This document shows, in pieces, positions 17,790 through 26,586 of a stretch of DNA of 64,000 bases. The translations under genes were made by a program, and so were the position numbers. The stretch is from the NCBI GenBank assembly GCA_947477885.1, contig CANJUD010000002.1, positions 248,001 through 312,000 of the forward strand, in the 5' to 3' direction. The stretch's first letter is position 1. Each line of letters starts with the position of its first letter. The notes under the pieces were generated by a model, which saw nothing but the letters and a program-made list of their open reading frames with translations, was not told where the DNA came from and made no database searches. Origin of the DNA: Bacteroidota bacterium (GTDB lineage: Bacteria > Bacteroidota > Bacteroidia > UKL13-3).

Positions 17790-18929
17790 CTATCTTAAAA
17801 CATCGCGTGAAATAACAATTTTTTGTACTTCGCTAGTCCCTTCATATATCTGGGTAATTTTAGCGTCTCGCATCAATCGTTCCACATGGTATTCTTTCAC
17901 ATAACCATAGCCTCCATGCACTTGCACGGCTTCAATAGTTACATCCATAGCAGTTTTAGATGCATAGAGTTTGGCCATGCTACTAGCAATTGCGTATTCT
18001 AGATGTTGGTCTTTTAACCAAGCTGCTTTAAGACATAACAATCGTGATGCTTCAATTTCGGTTGCCATATCGGCCAATTTAAATTGGATGGCTTGGTGAT
18101 TCATAATTTCGGTACCAAATGCTTTACGTTGTTTTGAATATGCTACAGCTAATTCAAAAGCTCCTGAAGCAATTCCAAGTGCTTGAGCTGCAATTCCGAT
18201 ACGGCCACCACCCAAAGTTTTCATAGCGAATTTGAATCCGAAACCGTCCTCCCCTATCCTATTTTCTTTAGGAACAATCACATCTTGAAACATAACTGAG
18301 TGGGTATCGCTTGCACGTATTCCCATCTTTTGTTCTTTGGGTCCGAGTGTTATGCCAGGGCTATTGCGTTCTACTATAAAAGCATTGATTCCTTTATGTC
18401 CTTTCTCGGGATAAGTTTGTGCAATTACCAAATAAGTACTTGCAGTATTGCCGCAGGTAATCCAATTTTTTGTTCCATTCAATATATAGTGGTCACCTTT
18501 ATCAGCAGCGGTGGTTCTTTGCGAAGTAGCATCACTACCTGCTTCAGGCTCACTTAGCAAAAATGCTCCGTGGCACTGACCACTTGCTAAAGGAACCAAG
18601 TATTTCATTTTCTGTTCCTCATTACCAAAGGTCTCAAGTCCCCAGCAAACCAATGAATTGTTTACAGAAACTACAACAGATGTGGATGCATCTATCTTGC
18701 TAATTTCTTCCATGGCCAATACATAGCTCACAGTATCCATACCCGCTCCACCATATTTGGGGTTCACCATCATTCCCATAAACCCCATTTCGCCCAATTT
18801 CTTAATTTGTTCAGTTGGAAACTTTTGGGTTTCGTCGCGTTCTATTACTCCTGGTAGCAATTCTTGTTGAGCAAAATCGCGTGCCGCTTGGCGTATCATC
18901 AAATGTTCTTCGGATAACTGTAAATTCAT
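17790..18929 (-). CDS. Acyl-CoA dehydrogenase (short-chain type)
   Basis: A 379-residue FAD enzyme that makes the alpha,beta double bond in acyl-CoA during fatty-acid or amino-acid breakdown. Family signatures are GAFLLSEPEAGSDA (FAD/substrate contact), WITCGNTAS, the dimer segment QALGIASGAFELAVAYS, RKAFG, and the C-terminal QIYEGTSEVQKIVISR. The Glu of YEGTSE is the catalytic base in the butyryl/short-chain group, which suggests a short-chain substrate. It is first in a run with DUF4271 and hemD. A TATTTTTG box ends 5 nt before the ATG. Confidence 0.93.
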   Translation of the reverse strand: MNLQLSEEHLMIRQAARDFAQQELLPGVIERDETQKFPTEQIKKLGEMGFMGMMVNPKYGGAGMDTVSYVLAMEEISKIDASTSVVVSVNNSLVCWGLETFGNEEQKMKYLVPLASGQCHGAFLLSEPEAGSDATSQRTTAADKGDHYILNGTKNWITCGNTASTYLVIAQTYPEKGHKGINAFIVERNSPGITLGPKEQKMGIRASDTHSVMFQDVIVPKENRIGEDGFGFKFAMKTLGGGRIGIAAQALGIASGAFELAVAYSKQRKAFGTEIMNHQAIQFKLADMATEIEASRLLCLKAAWLKDQHLEYAIASSMAKLYASKTAMDVTIEAVQVHGGYGYVKEYHVERLMRDAKITQIYEGTSEVQKIVISRDVLR

Positions 18930-18934
18930 GGGTG

Positions 18935-18942
18935 CAAAAATA
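18935..18942 (-). promoter_or_regulatory. Putative -7 box TATTTTTG at the acyl-CoA dehydrogenase start
   Basis: TATTTTTG on the minus strand ends 5 nt before ATG 18929. At 19-nt spacing the -33 site reads TCG instead of TTG. It is one of five boxes placed directly against a start codon. Confidence 0.55.
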
Positions 18943-19447
18943 AGGGGGGAATCACGATTTACGATATACGATTTACGATGTCCGATTTGCGATATTTTTT
19001 TGTTAGCTGAAAATAGACCAGCAAAAAAATATTTTGCACCCTATCCATTTCATTCCTATAATTGCCCGCAAAATCTTACTTGCGAATTTTTGCTAAAAAC
19101 CGAAAACAACATCCAAAAAAACCACATTAAAATAGTGTTTAAGACTATACTACCCCCCCCCCCCCCCAGCAATTCGCTAAAAATCTTGCCAATAACGGGG
19201 TTTCGGGTAATTACTCAGTTTCGTCTCATTCAATACTTCTCATCATCATGTTGCAAATGCAGGGCATTGTGCCCTAGCCGCTACTAATAGTATGGAACAT
19301 AGTGAAAATAGTAATATGTGCTTTAAAAGTTGCAAAATAATACCGATAAATATCTTATGCAAAAATAATTTGATTTCTAATAAGTTAACTCCCCTTTTGT
19401 GGGTATATCCAAATTAATTGAATATTTTATTAAACCCGTAAATTATA
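18943..19447. other. Intergenic region with C15 tract and tandem-like repeats
   Basis: The gap of about 500 nt between the acyl-CoA dehydrogenase and the GT2 gene holds overlapping ACGATTTACGATATACGATT-type units (18955-19000) and a run of 15 cytosines (19153-19167), very unusual in this AT-rich sequence. The plus-strand ORF at 18928-19287 runs through these repeats and resembles nothing known to me, so I do not call it a gene. Confidence 0.55.
19153..19167 (+). repeat. C15 homopolymer
   Basis: Fifteen consecutive C between AAGACTATACTA and AGCAATTC. It lies 281 nt past the stop of the GT2 gene (19448), outside any coding region. Confidence 0.9.
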
Positions 19448-20362
19448 TTAGATATCTTTTGAATGCTTTTTTTTGTATTTGGATTTTATTTTAAAAACAA
19501 ACAAGCGTATGATATCTTTAAATGACAAATGCTTGAACATAATCAAGCTCTCTTTGCTATAAAAACCATATATATTATATATTCTTCTAACTTGAACCAA
19601 TATGGCATCATTTATATAATTACTATAACGCTTGTTCAAATGCTTTCTATGATACTTGTATAGCAAAATATTATTTACCAAAAAATCAACTCTGTTTACT
19701 GGGTTATCTCTTAGTGAGGTAAATGCTCCATGAATATGCTTTCTGTATGCACACCTATTGTCATGCATATAATAGAATGAACCTTTGTCAAGCAACAATA
19801 ACAACAACACAGTATCGCCCGCATAAAACTTCAAGTCAGCTTCTTTAATTTTTATTACGTTTCGGTACACCAAAGAAGCGGTAGGATATATGCCTCCCCC
19901 TCTTAAAATTATTTGCTCGGGTTCAATATCTCTATCGGTATCCCAATCATGATATCGGGCAACGGCAATACCATTTTCTATGATATCAGCATTATGAAAA
20001 CACCCAACATACTGCGGTTTTTTTTCTAAAAAGTCAACTTGTTTTTGCAATTTATTTTCATCTGTCCAATAATCATCTCCTTCAAAATACGCTATATATT
20101 TTGATTGGGGAGAAGTGATCAAATCCATCCAGTTTTTTGCTGCTCCAACATTTTTTTCTTGCAGAATGAGCTTGATAAAATCAGGATATTTTTCTTTGTA
20201 TTCTAATAAGATTTCTCTGGTATCGTCTTTGGAGCAATCATCGGCAATAATTAATTCCCATTCAAAATTTACTTTTTGCATCAATACACCGTCAATTGCT
20301 TGACGAATATATTTCGCATGATTATAAGTAATCAAACATACTGAAAGCAGCGGGGAATTCAT
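19448..20362 (-). CDS. Glycosyltransferase family 2
   Basis: A 304-residue GT-A fold glycosyltransferase. The N-terminal SVCLITYNHAKYIRQAIDG and ELIIADDCSKDDT bind the nucleotide sugar, and the DxD-like site appears as YFEGDDYWTDENK near residue 95. The C-terminal third is Lys/Arg-rich. It is the last gene of the polysaccharide locus that starts with wzm at 27450, and its start lies 8 nt from the methyltransferase stop. It probably adds one sugar to the repeat unit; the sugar cannot be named. Confidence 0.88.
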   Translation of the reverse strand: MNSPLLSVCLITYNHAKYIRQAIDGVLMQKVNFEWELIIADDCSKDDTREILLEYKEKYPDFIKLILQEKNVGAAKNWMDLITSPQSKYIAYFEGDDYWTDENKLQKQVDFLEKKPQYVGCFHNADIIENGIAVARYHDWDTDRDIEPEQIILRGGGIYPTASLVYRNVIKIKEADLKFYAGDTVLLLLLLDKGSFYYMHDNRCAYRKHIHGAFTSLRDNPVNRVDFLVNNILLYKYHRKHLNKRYSNYINDAILVQVRRIYNIYGFYSKESLIMFKHLSFKDIIRLFVFKIKSKYKKKHSKDI

Positions 20363-20369
20363 AACGTAA

Positions 20370-21110
20370 TTACCCTTTCTCGCACATTAAAAAAATACTT
20401 GAGCACAAGTCAGGGTATTGTTGTCCCAATTGATAGCAACCTTCAAGATATTCTTTTGAAATTATATCTGTCTGTAACAAACGATCCCATTGGAAATTAG
20501 CCAATGCTTTAAAGAAAATTCCTGAACGATATACTACCTTTAGTCCTGCGGCTTTTGCATCGCGTTCCAAGGTATCTAATGTATAAGTGATATGATGCCC
20601 GTGCTCGGCTTCAGCAGGAGTGATAGCCGAATTATGTGTGATTAAGCCCATTTTCACTGCTATTTGGCGAGAAGGTGCATTCGCATTGGGACATACCAGA
20701 AAAAAACGACCTTTATCTGTTAACCATTCGTCGTTAATACGTTTTAAAACAGCTACTGGGTCGCTTATGTGTTCAAGTACATGCGTAAGCACTACATTAT
20801 CATATTTTGTTGGCAGTGTGGCCGTTTCAAAAAGTGAATTAATAAACTTCACTTTATCACCAAACTCATTGTGTGCAATTTTCACAGCTTCGTCTGATGC
20901 TTCCACACAAGTGATATCCTCGAAATATGGCATAAATTTTCTTGTGAAATCTCCTTTAAAACTTCCCAATTCTAAAAAATTGCCTTGCTTAAAAAAAGGA
21001 ATAAATGATTTAAGCATATAGTGATGCATTACATCAAAATCGAAACTGTATGCATACTTATGGTCTGCAGTGTCTTTTAGTTCTTGGTTATAATCTCTTT
21101 GGTTACTCAT
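20370..21110 (-). CDS. Class I SAM-dependent methyltransferase
   Basis: A 246-residue protein with a class I methyltransferase core: motif I FLELGSFKGDFTRKF (residues about 40-54), the acidic end of strand 2 ITCVEASDEAVKIA, and YDNVVLTHVLEHISDPVAVL, the EHI(S/D)P pattern common in sugar and cell-surface methyltransferases. It sits in the polysaccharide export locus between a GNAT and a GT2 gene, so it likely methylates a sugar of the surface glycan, perhaps as a capping step; that role is inferred from context. Confidence 0.85.
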   Translation of the reverse strand: MSNQRDYNQELKDTADHKYAYSFDFDVMHHYMLKSFIPFFKQGNFLELGSFKGDFTRKFMPYFEDITCVEASDEAVKIAHNEFGDKVKFINSLFETATLPTKYDNVVLTHVLEHISDPVAVLKRINDEWLTDKGRFFLVCPNANAPSRQIAVKMGLITHNSAITPAEAEHGHHITYTLDTLERDAKAAGLKVVYRSGIFFKALANFQWDRLLQTDIISKEYLEGCYQLGQQYPDLCSSIFLMCEKG

Positions 21111-21122
21111 AATATATTATAA

Positions 21123-21566
21123 TTATTTTTCAATGTTGATTTGCATAAATAACGAATCCATTTTTTCGTATTCGATTTCGAATTTATTCTTCTTATAAAA
21201 TGCGACTACATTCCTATTTTTTGCATTTACTTCTAATCCAATCTTATCGAATTCATTATTTTTTGCATATTCTTTTGTCATGTTTAACAACTGGGTTGCG
21301 ATGCCTTTGTTGTTATATTCTTCCAATACACTCACATTACTTATAAAGCCTTTATTTGTTTGCCTGTCAGTAAAATAAGCACCGATAAACCCAACCAATT
21401 CTGTCTTATCCCAAGCTTCAAATGTATATGCTTTTTCAAACAATTTGAGGGCATAATCATTTAAATTCACTATATCGCTAAGCGGGGGTACAAACAAATG
21501 ATTGCATTTTTCTAAATGCAAATATAAATCTTTTTGTGAGGCTTGCTTTACTTTATAGTCAATCAT
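21123..21566 (-). CDS. GNAT-family N-acetyltransferase
   Basis: A 147-residue single-domain GNAT. The acetyl-CoA motif A is seen as ISNVSVLEEYNNKGIATQLL (Q/RxxGxG/A-like), followed by KIGLEVNAKNRNVVAFYKKN typical of motif B. It lies in the polysaccharide locus, 12 nt before the methyltransferase, and may acetylate a sugar amine in the glycan, but a generic GNAT role cannot be excluded. Confidence 0.85.
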   Translation of the reverse strand: MIDYKVKQASQKDLYLHLEKCNHLFVPPLSDIVNLNDYALKLFEKAYTFEAWDKTELVGFIGAYFTDRQTNKGFISNVSVLEEYNNKGIATQLLNMTKEYAKNNEFDKIGLEVNAKNRNVVAFYKKNKFEIEYEKMDSLFMQINIEK

Positions 21567-21570
21567 AACA

Positions 21571-22536
21571 TTATTGCTCTAGTTCTGCCATTCCAAATCC
21601 ATATTTGCCAAATTCATTTCCATTATATAAGAGATAAAATTTCGAGTCCATCTCAAACAAATGCGGATAACACATCATCTCTGAATCGAAACCATCAGGG
21701 CTTATAGTTATTCCCGAATTTTCATCATCACGTGTCCAGTTTTTCAAATCATCGGAATAAGCATATCCCAATTTATAACTTCTCGCAGCGTTCTTTCTAA
21801 AATCAGTTGCTTCGCGAAAGCAAAAAAACATATGATAGCGTTGGTTTATTTTAACAACGGTGGGTAATGCCTGACATTCATTCTCGTTTAACTTATCCGA
21901 AATTATTTGTATTCCTTCCTCTTTTTTCCATTCAATCCCATCAACAGAAGTTGCGTGTGCTATTTTATATACCCTTGCTTCAGGTTCTATTTCCGTAGCC
22001 GCCATCCATTTTGTTCCGAATATATACCACATGTGATATATACTATCATATTTTTGTACAAAGGCATCGCCCACTAAAACGGGTTCATGCAAAGAAGAAC
22101 TCATTATTGGGCCACTACCATATTTTTTAAAAGTAACTCCATCATCATCACTTATTGCCAAGCCGATAGAGGTCTCTACAGAAACACTTACCCTCCTATT
22201 CCAACCACAGGTATATGCAAGAATTTTATTCCCGTCTTTCAATAGATTAATTGGGAAAATTCCATGCTCGTCAAAAGTACCTAATTCACCTAAAGGAATT
22301 ATATCTTGTGTGGACGAATTAAGGATGGTTTTCAAATCTTTGTCAACATCAATATAGGCAATGAAACTTAGGTATTTTCCTGTTATTTCATCTTTCTTCC
22401 TTGTGGAAAAATAGATGCGGACAAAATCATCAAAAACAATTGTTTGAGGTGACTGGGCAAATTCCTTACACCCATTGGCCAAGCTATACAAGGTAGGATC
22501 GAACAGTTTTCCTCTTTTAATCCATTTCATTTTCAT
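21571..22536 (-). CDS. Glycosidase-like five-bladed beta-propeller protein (copy 2)
   Basis: A 321-residue protein resembling the GH43/GH32/GH130 beta-propeller superfamily: FVRIYFSTRKKDE, FDEHGIFPINLL, GLAISDDDGVTFKKYGSGPI, MWYIFGTKWM, HATSVDGIEWKKE and MFFCFREATDFR mark the blades. It has no signal peptide, so it appears cytoplasmic, unusual for a degradative glycosidase. Its neighbour (22544-23497) is clearly homologous blade by blade, so the two came from a tandem duplication. In glycan loci such proteins may act as phosphorylases or transferases; the activity is unknown. Confidence 0.72.
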   Translation of the reverse strand: MKMKWIKRGKLFDPTLYSLANGCKEFAQSPQTIVFDDFVRIYFSTRKKDEITGKYLSFIAYIDVDKDLKTILNSSTQDIIPLGELGTFDEHGIFPINLLKDGNKILAYTCGWNRRVSVSVETSIGLAISDDDGVTFKKYGSGPIMSSSLHEPVLVGDAFVQKYDSIYHMWYIFGTKWMAATEIEPEARVYKIAHATSVDGIEWKKEEGIQIISDKLNENECQALPTVVKINQRYHMFFCFREATDFRKNAARSYKLGYAYSDDLKNWTRDDENSGITISPDGFDSEMMCYPHLFEMDSKFYLLYNGNEFGKYGFGMAELEQ

Positions 22537-22543
22537 ATATAGA

Positions 22544-23497
22544 TTATAGTTCTAATTTTGCAAGTCCAAAACCATATTTTCCTACACCATTTCCTAGATA
22601 AAACATATATATATCACCATCCAATTCGAAGACATGGGGATAGCTAATCATTTCTGAATCCCACCCCTCTTCTGAAACGTCAATTCCTACCCGAGAATCG
22701 TCCCTTGTCCAATTTTCCAAATCATCTGAATAAGCATACCCAATTCGATATCCATTTGCATGCCCCCTATAATTAGTACTGTATCGATAACAAAAAAACA
22801 TATGATACTGTTCATTCATAAATATGACATCGGGACTAGCCTGTGCTTCATTCTCTTCAATACTATCTGCTATTAAATCTCTGTTATGTTTGTGCCATTT
22901 AATTCCATCAACTGAGGTTGCCATTCTGATTTTATAAACCGGTTCAGGTTTCCCACTATCCAAAATCCACTTTCTTCCGGCAATATAATACAGATACCAA
23001 ACATCATTGAACTTTCTAATTTTTGGCCCGCTTAATATAAATGGCTCATGTGGTGAATAAGAAAGTATTGGACCATCGCCAAGTTTCTTGAAGGTTTTCC
23101 CTTCATCATCACTTATCCCTATCCCTATTGCAACATTAAACGGTACCGATTCACACCTCGTCCAACCACCATAGTAAACTATATACTTTTCTTTATCTCT
23201 TATTACTGAAGCTGGATAGGTTCCGAACTCATCAAATGTGCCTAATTTCCCTAGTTCCAAAATAGGTTCCTTACAAATATCAACTATCTCTAATAAGTTA
23301 TTTCTGTTCAAATCAACGTATGCTGAATAGCTAACATATTGTCCATTAGAATCAGGTTTTGGGCGACATGAAAAATATACCCTTACAAAATTATCAAATT
23401 TTATAACAGAGGGAGCTTGAGCAAATCCGTTCATCCACTCCGGGGTTTCATGCTCACTGGGATCAAACACTTTCCCTATCTTATTCCATTTAAACAT
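22544..23497 (-). CDS. Glycosidase-like five-bladed beta-propeller protein (copy 1)
   Basis: A 317-residue paralogue of the next gene, 7 nt apart. Shared motifs include FVRVYFSCRPKPDSNGQY, LGTFDEFGTYPASV, GIGISDDEGKTFKKLGDGPI, MATSVDGIKWHKH and YSDDLENWTRDDSR, with matching C-termini (GKYGFGLAKLEL). No signal peptide is visible. The presence of two copies suggests two related sugar substrates or partners. It belongs to the wzm-wzt glycan locus. The GH43-like fold is inferred from the repeated blade motifs and not proven. Confidence 0.72.
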   Translation of the reverse strand: MFKWNKIGKVFDPSEHETPEWMNGFAQAPSVIKFDNFVRVYFSCRPKPDSNGQYVSYSAYVDLNRNNLLEIVDICKEPILELGKLGTFDEFGTYPASVIRDKEKYIVYYGGWTRCESVPFNVAIGIGISDDEGKTFKKLGDGPILSYSPHEPFILSGPKIRKFNDVWYLYYIAGRKWILDSGKPEPVYKIRMATSVDGIKWHKHNRDLIADSIEENEAQASPDVIFMNEQYHMFFCYRYSTNYRGHANGYRIGYAYSDDLENWTRDDSRVGIDVSEEGWDSEMISYPHVFELDGDIYMFYLGNGVGKYGFGLAKLEL

Positions 23498-23514
23498 TGT
23501 ATATATACTTAATT

Positions 23515-24216
23515 TTATATAATGGTATATTCATTTAAAAACGCTTGCACCTTTTCTTTGGGATTGAAAAACAAAACATCTATAATAGAAAGCCAAGGTA
23601 CAAATGCGTAAGCAAACTGTTTGTATTCTATAGGATTTGATTTTATAAAATTCAATTGCAACCCATTATTACTAAATATGTCCTTTGAGTATAGTTCTAC
23701 GCCCCCAATTGGATTCAAATAACTCTTTGAATTAAGTGCATTACATATAGCAATAACTTTATCCTGCGACCTTAATGAGTGGTCAATTGTTATAGTTGAA
23801 GAAACTATAAACTTGGTTGTTATATCAAGATAGGTAGATATACTTTTTATGGAATAAAAAACAAAATCGAATAAATTTAATTCACTGCAATAAAATATAT
23901 CTTCTATTAAAGGAAATACCTCACTAAAATAAGGTGATTTTTTATATAGTTCTGAAATTCTACCAACAATTTTTGTCTTATCTTTGGCATATGATTCCGA
24001 TATATATCGATGATTAATATTTAAATAATCGGAATCTTTTTTTAGGGGAATGGTAAAATAGTCATCCTTGCCATTTACAAGAATTCTATTTCTATTGATC
24101 CACCCTTTTTTAGTAAATTGAATATTGTCATATATGATAAATTCATCAACAGCATTTATTAGTTGGAAATATCCAATATATGGAAATAAATATGGCTGCA
24201 TAATGGCAATTTTCAT
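23515..24216 (-). CDS. WbqC family protein
   Basis: A 233-residue protein of the WbqC family. It opens with the signature MKIAIMQPYLFPYIGYFQLI and DEFIIYDNIQFTKKGWINRN, and has the central SKSYLNPIGGVELY motif. WbqC-type proteins occur in O-antigen and other glycan loci, often beside DegT aminotransferases and acyltransferases; their exact reaction is not firmly known. Here the gene overlaps the DegT gene by 4 nt (ATGA), implying coupled translation and a joint role in making an amino sugar or its substituent. Confidence 0.88.
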   Translation of the reverse strand: MKIAIMQPYLFPYIGYFQLINAVDEFIIYDNIQFTKKGWINRNRILVNGKDDYFTIPLKKDSDYLNINHRYISESYAKDKTKIVGRISELYKKSPYFSEVFPLIEDIFYCSELNLFDFVFYSIKSISTYLDITTKFIVSSTITIDHSLRSQDKVIAICNALNSKSYLNPIGGVELYSKDIFSNNGLQLNFIKSNPIEYKQFAYAFVPWLSIIDVLFFNPKEKVQAFLNEYTII

Positions 24217-25289
24217 GAAATGGCTACATTTAATATATCAACAATAGTTTTAACATCATTTTGCGAAAGACCTGTATACAACGGCAAACACAAAACTCGT
24301 GAGGCAATACTTTCTGAAATAGGCATTGTACTGCCATTTGTATAGTGAATTGTATTTAAGGAAGGGTAAAAATATCTTCTGGGAAAAATTTGCACTTGAT
24401 TTAGTGCATCTTGAGCTTGAAGTAGCTTTCCTTCTGTTTCAAAAATCACAGGATAGTAACTATAATTCCACTCTGTATGTTCCCGAATAATCATTGTTTT
24501 AAGTTTTGAAAAATCAATATTATTATTATAGTAATCAACAATTTCTTTCCGTTGCCCCAATATTTCTGCCATATACGGTAAAACCGCCAAACCCATTGCG
24601 GCCTGTAGTTCCGACATTTTAGCATTAATTCCAACTCCATGAAAGTCCAACGGTCCGTTATGTCCAAAATTATGACTATAAAATAATTTATGCTGCAATT
24701 CCTTATCTGAAGCAAACATTGCACCCCCTTCGCCGGTATGAAACAATTTGGTAGCATGGAAACTACAAGTGCTCACATCTCCATAATTAAAAATAGATTT
24801 GTCTTTATAGTTAACTCCAAAACTATGGGCTGCATCATAAATTACTTTTAGTTTATGCTTATCAGCTATTCGCTTTATTTCATCAACATTACATGGATTA
24901 CCAAAAACATGGGTCACTAAAATTGCGGTAGTTTTGTCTGTTACTGCCGCTTCAATTTTAGTTTCATCGATGGTTAAATACTCAGGATGGATATCGACAA
25001 AAACTGGGGTACATTTCTCCCAAACAATGGCGGCTGTTGTTGCAACGTATGAGAATGGCGTGGTAATAACCTCTCCTTCTTTTGCCAACACTTTTAAGGC
25101 AATTTGCAATGGCAGCGTACCATTGGTAGTGAATAAAACATGATTTGCTGACAAATATGAAAGCACTTTTTCTTCTAACTCAATCAGCAATGGACCTCTA
25201 TTTGTAATCCAAAATTTATCCCATGCTCTTTGCACTTGAGATTGATATTCTTCGATAGGGGGTAGAAAGCTTTTGGTAACTGGTATCAT
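24213..25289 (-). CDS. DegT/DnrJ/EryC1/StrS aminotransferase
   Basis: A 358-residue PLP-dependent sugar aminotransferase that converts a nucleotide-linked keto sugar into an amino sugar. Motifs include ITTPFSYVATTAAIVW, VIYDAAHSFGVNY (PLP-binding Asp) and CSFHATKLFHTGEGGAMFA, in which the Lys of ATK is the Schiff-base residue. The C-terminal segment IFPRRYFYPSLN is typical. It overlaps both neighbours (wzt upstream, wbqC-like downstream) by 4 nt. So the glycan made by this locus probably contains an amino-deoxy sugar. Confidence 0.92.
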   Translation of the reverse strand: MIPVTKSFLPPIEEYQSQVQRAWDKFWITNRGPLLIELEEKVLSYLSANHVLFTTNGTLPLQIALKVLAKEGEVITTPFSYVATTAAIVWEKCTPVFVDIHPEYLTIDETKIEAAVTDKTTAILVTHVFGNPCNVDEIKRIADKHKLKVIYDAAHSFGVNYKDKSIFNYGDVSTCSFHATKLFHTGEGGAMFASDKELQHKLFYSHNFGHNGPLDFHGVGINAKMSELQAAMGLAVLPYMAEILGQRKEIVDYYNNNIDFSKLKTMIIREHTEWNYSYYPVIFETEGKLLQAQDALNQVQIFPRRYFYPSLNTIHYTNGSTMPISESIASRVLCLPLYTGLSQNDVKTIVDILNVAIS

Positions 25290-26557
25290 ATATTATCTAT
25301 TTTCCATTTAAACATTGGTCTGATATTGCCTGGCTCTCTGCCCATATATTCTCCAAGCCCACGTCCGCCATCAACTATAGTAAAACTCATAATATCCTTT
25401 TCAGTAAAAATAGCTTTTCTTTTATCCTGAACTACATAAAGAGAAAGATAATAGCTGCCTGACTGAAAGAAGGATGCAGGAAATATACAAGTCAACTTAT
25501 TTAACCCTTGCTTTAATACTTGCAATCCGTAATTGGAAAATGAAAACATAGGCTCCCCCATTTCATTATATAAATGATAGGTGATATGATAACGTTCAGG
25601 TTCGTTATCCTTTATGGTAATTTCAGTCAATAATTCTATTTCAGAATTTTCGGTTAGCGGGTCATCATTTGTTTGATGGGCATTGTTCAAACTTATACAG
25701 TTCAGTGCAAATTCATCTTTATTATATGCTGCACCAAATGTTTTTTTGTTTTGTGTTTCCGAATCGCCTTTGAGGTAATAACTCACTGCTTCGGTTGAAT
25801 TTCCTATAAATTTTGTACCTCCATGTTCCAACACAATTCCTTTTTGACAAAGCGTTTTTACTGCTGCCATATTGTGGCTCACAAATAATATAGTTCTTCC
25901 TTCTCCTTTGCTCACCTCTCCCATTTTACCCAAACACTTTTTCTGGAATTCGGCATCGCCTACCGCCAGCACTTCATCTACAATCAAAATTTCCGACTCA
26001 AGGTGGGCCGCAACTGCAAACGCCAGGCGAACATACATTCCACTACTATATCTTTTCACAGGTGTATCCACATATCTTTCTACACCGCTGAAATCTATTA
26101 TCTCATCTAATTTTCTGCTGATTTCTTTTTTTCGCATGCCTAAAATAGCACCGTTCAAATATATATTTTCACGCCCTGTTAACTCTGGATGAAAACCTGT
26201 ACCAACTTCTAATAATGATGCTACCCTACCTTTTACTTTTATTTTACCTGTGGTAGGCGAGGTAACACGACTCAGCAACTTTAATAAGGTGCTTTTACCA
26301 GCTCCATTCCTTCCTATAATACCCACAGCATCGCCTTGTTCTATTTCGAAATTGATATCTTTTAAACTATATACTATATTGCTAGTACCTTTATTGGCTC
26401 TATCATTTGCCTCTCCTATTTTTAGGAATGGGTCTTCGTTACCCCTCACTTTCATAGTCCACCACCGCTGCAAATCGTGACTGATGGTGCCAGTTCCTAT
26501 TTCTCCCAATCGGTATATTTTGGAAAGATTCTCAACTATGATTGCTATTTTCGACAT
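25286..26557 (-). CDS. wzt: Polysaccharide ABC transporter ATP-binding protein (Wzt-like)
   Basis: A 423-residue ATPase of the ABC-2 glycan exporter. The nucleotide-binding domain covers about residues 1-250 with Walker A GIIGRNGAGKSTLL, signature YSSGMYVRLAFAVA, Walker B ILIVDEVLAVGD and the switch His in LFVSHNM. The C-terminal 170 residues form a beta-rich domain (ITIKDNEPERYHITYHLYNE) like the Wzt carbohydrate-binding module that recognises the finished, capped chain. It overlaps the DegT gene and follows wzm by 29 nt. Confidence 0.92.
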   Translation of the reverse strand: MSKIAIIVENLSKIYRLGEIGTGTISHDLQRWWTMKVRGNEDPFLKIGEANDRANKGTSNIVYSLKDINFEIEQGDAVGIIGRNGAGKSTLLKLLSRVTSPTTGKIKVKGRVASLLEVGTGFHPELTGRENIYLNGAILGMRKKEISRKLDEIIDFSGVERYVDTPVKRYSSGMYVRLAFAVAAHLESEILIVDEVLAVGDAEFQKKCLGKMGEVSKGEGRTILFVSHNMAAVKTLCQKGIVLEHGGTKFIGNSTEAVSYYLKGDSETQNKKTFGAAYNKDEFALNCISLNNAHQTNDDPLTENSEIELLTEITIKDNEPERYHITYHLYNEMGEPMFSFSNYGLQVLKQGLNKLTCIFPASFFQSGSYYLSLYVVQDKRKAIFTEKDIMSFTIVDGGRGLGEYMGREPGNIRPMFKWKIDNI

Positions 26558-26586
26558 GTATAATAATTGGTGTTTTTTGTGAAAAA

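Noticed and set aside
18928-19287. 119-aa plus-strand ORF across the C15 tract
   Set aside because: It starts within the acyl-CoA dehydrogenase promoter region, encodes a poly-proline run from the C15 tract and shows no domain.
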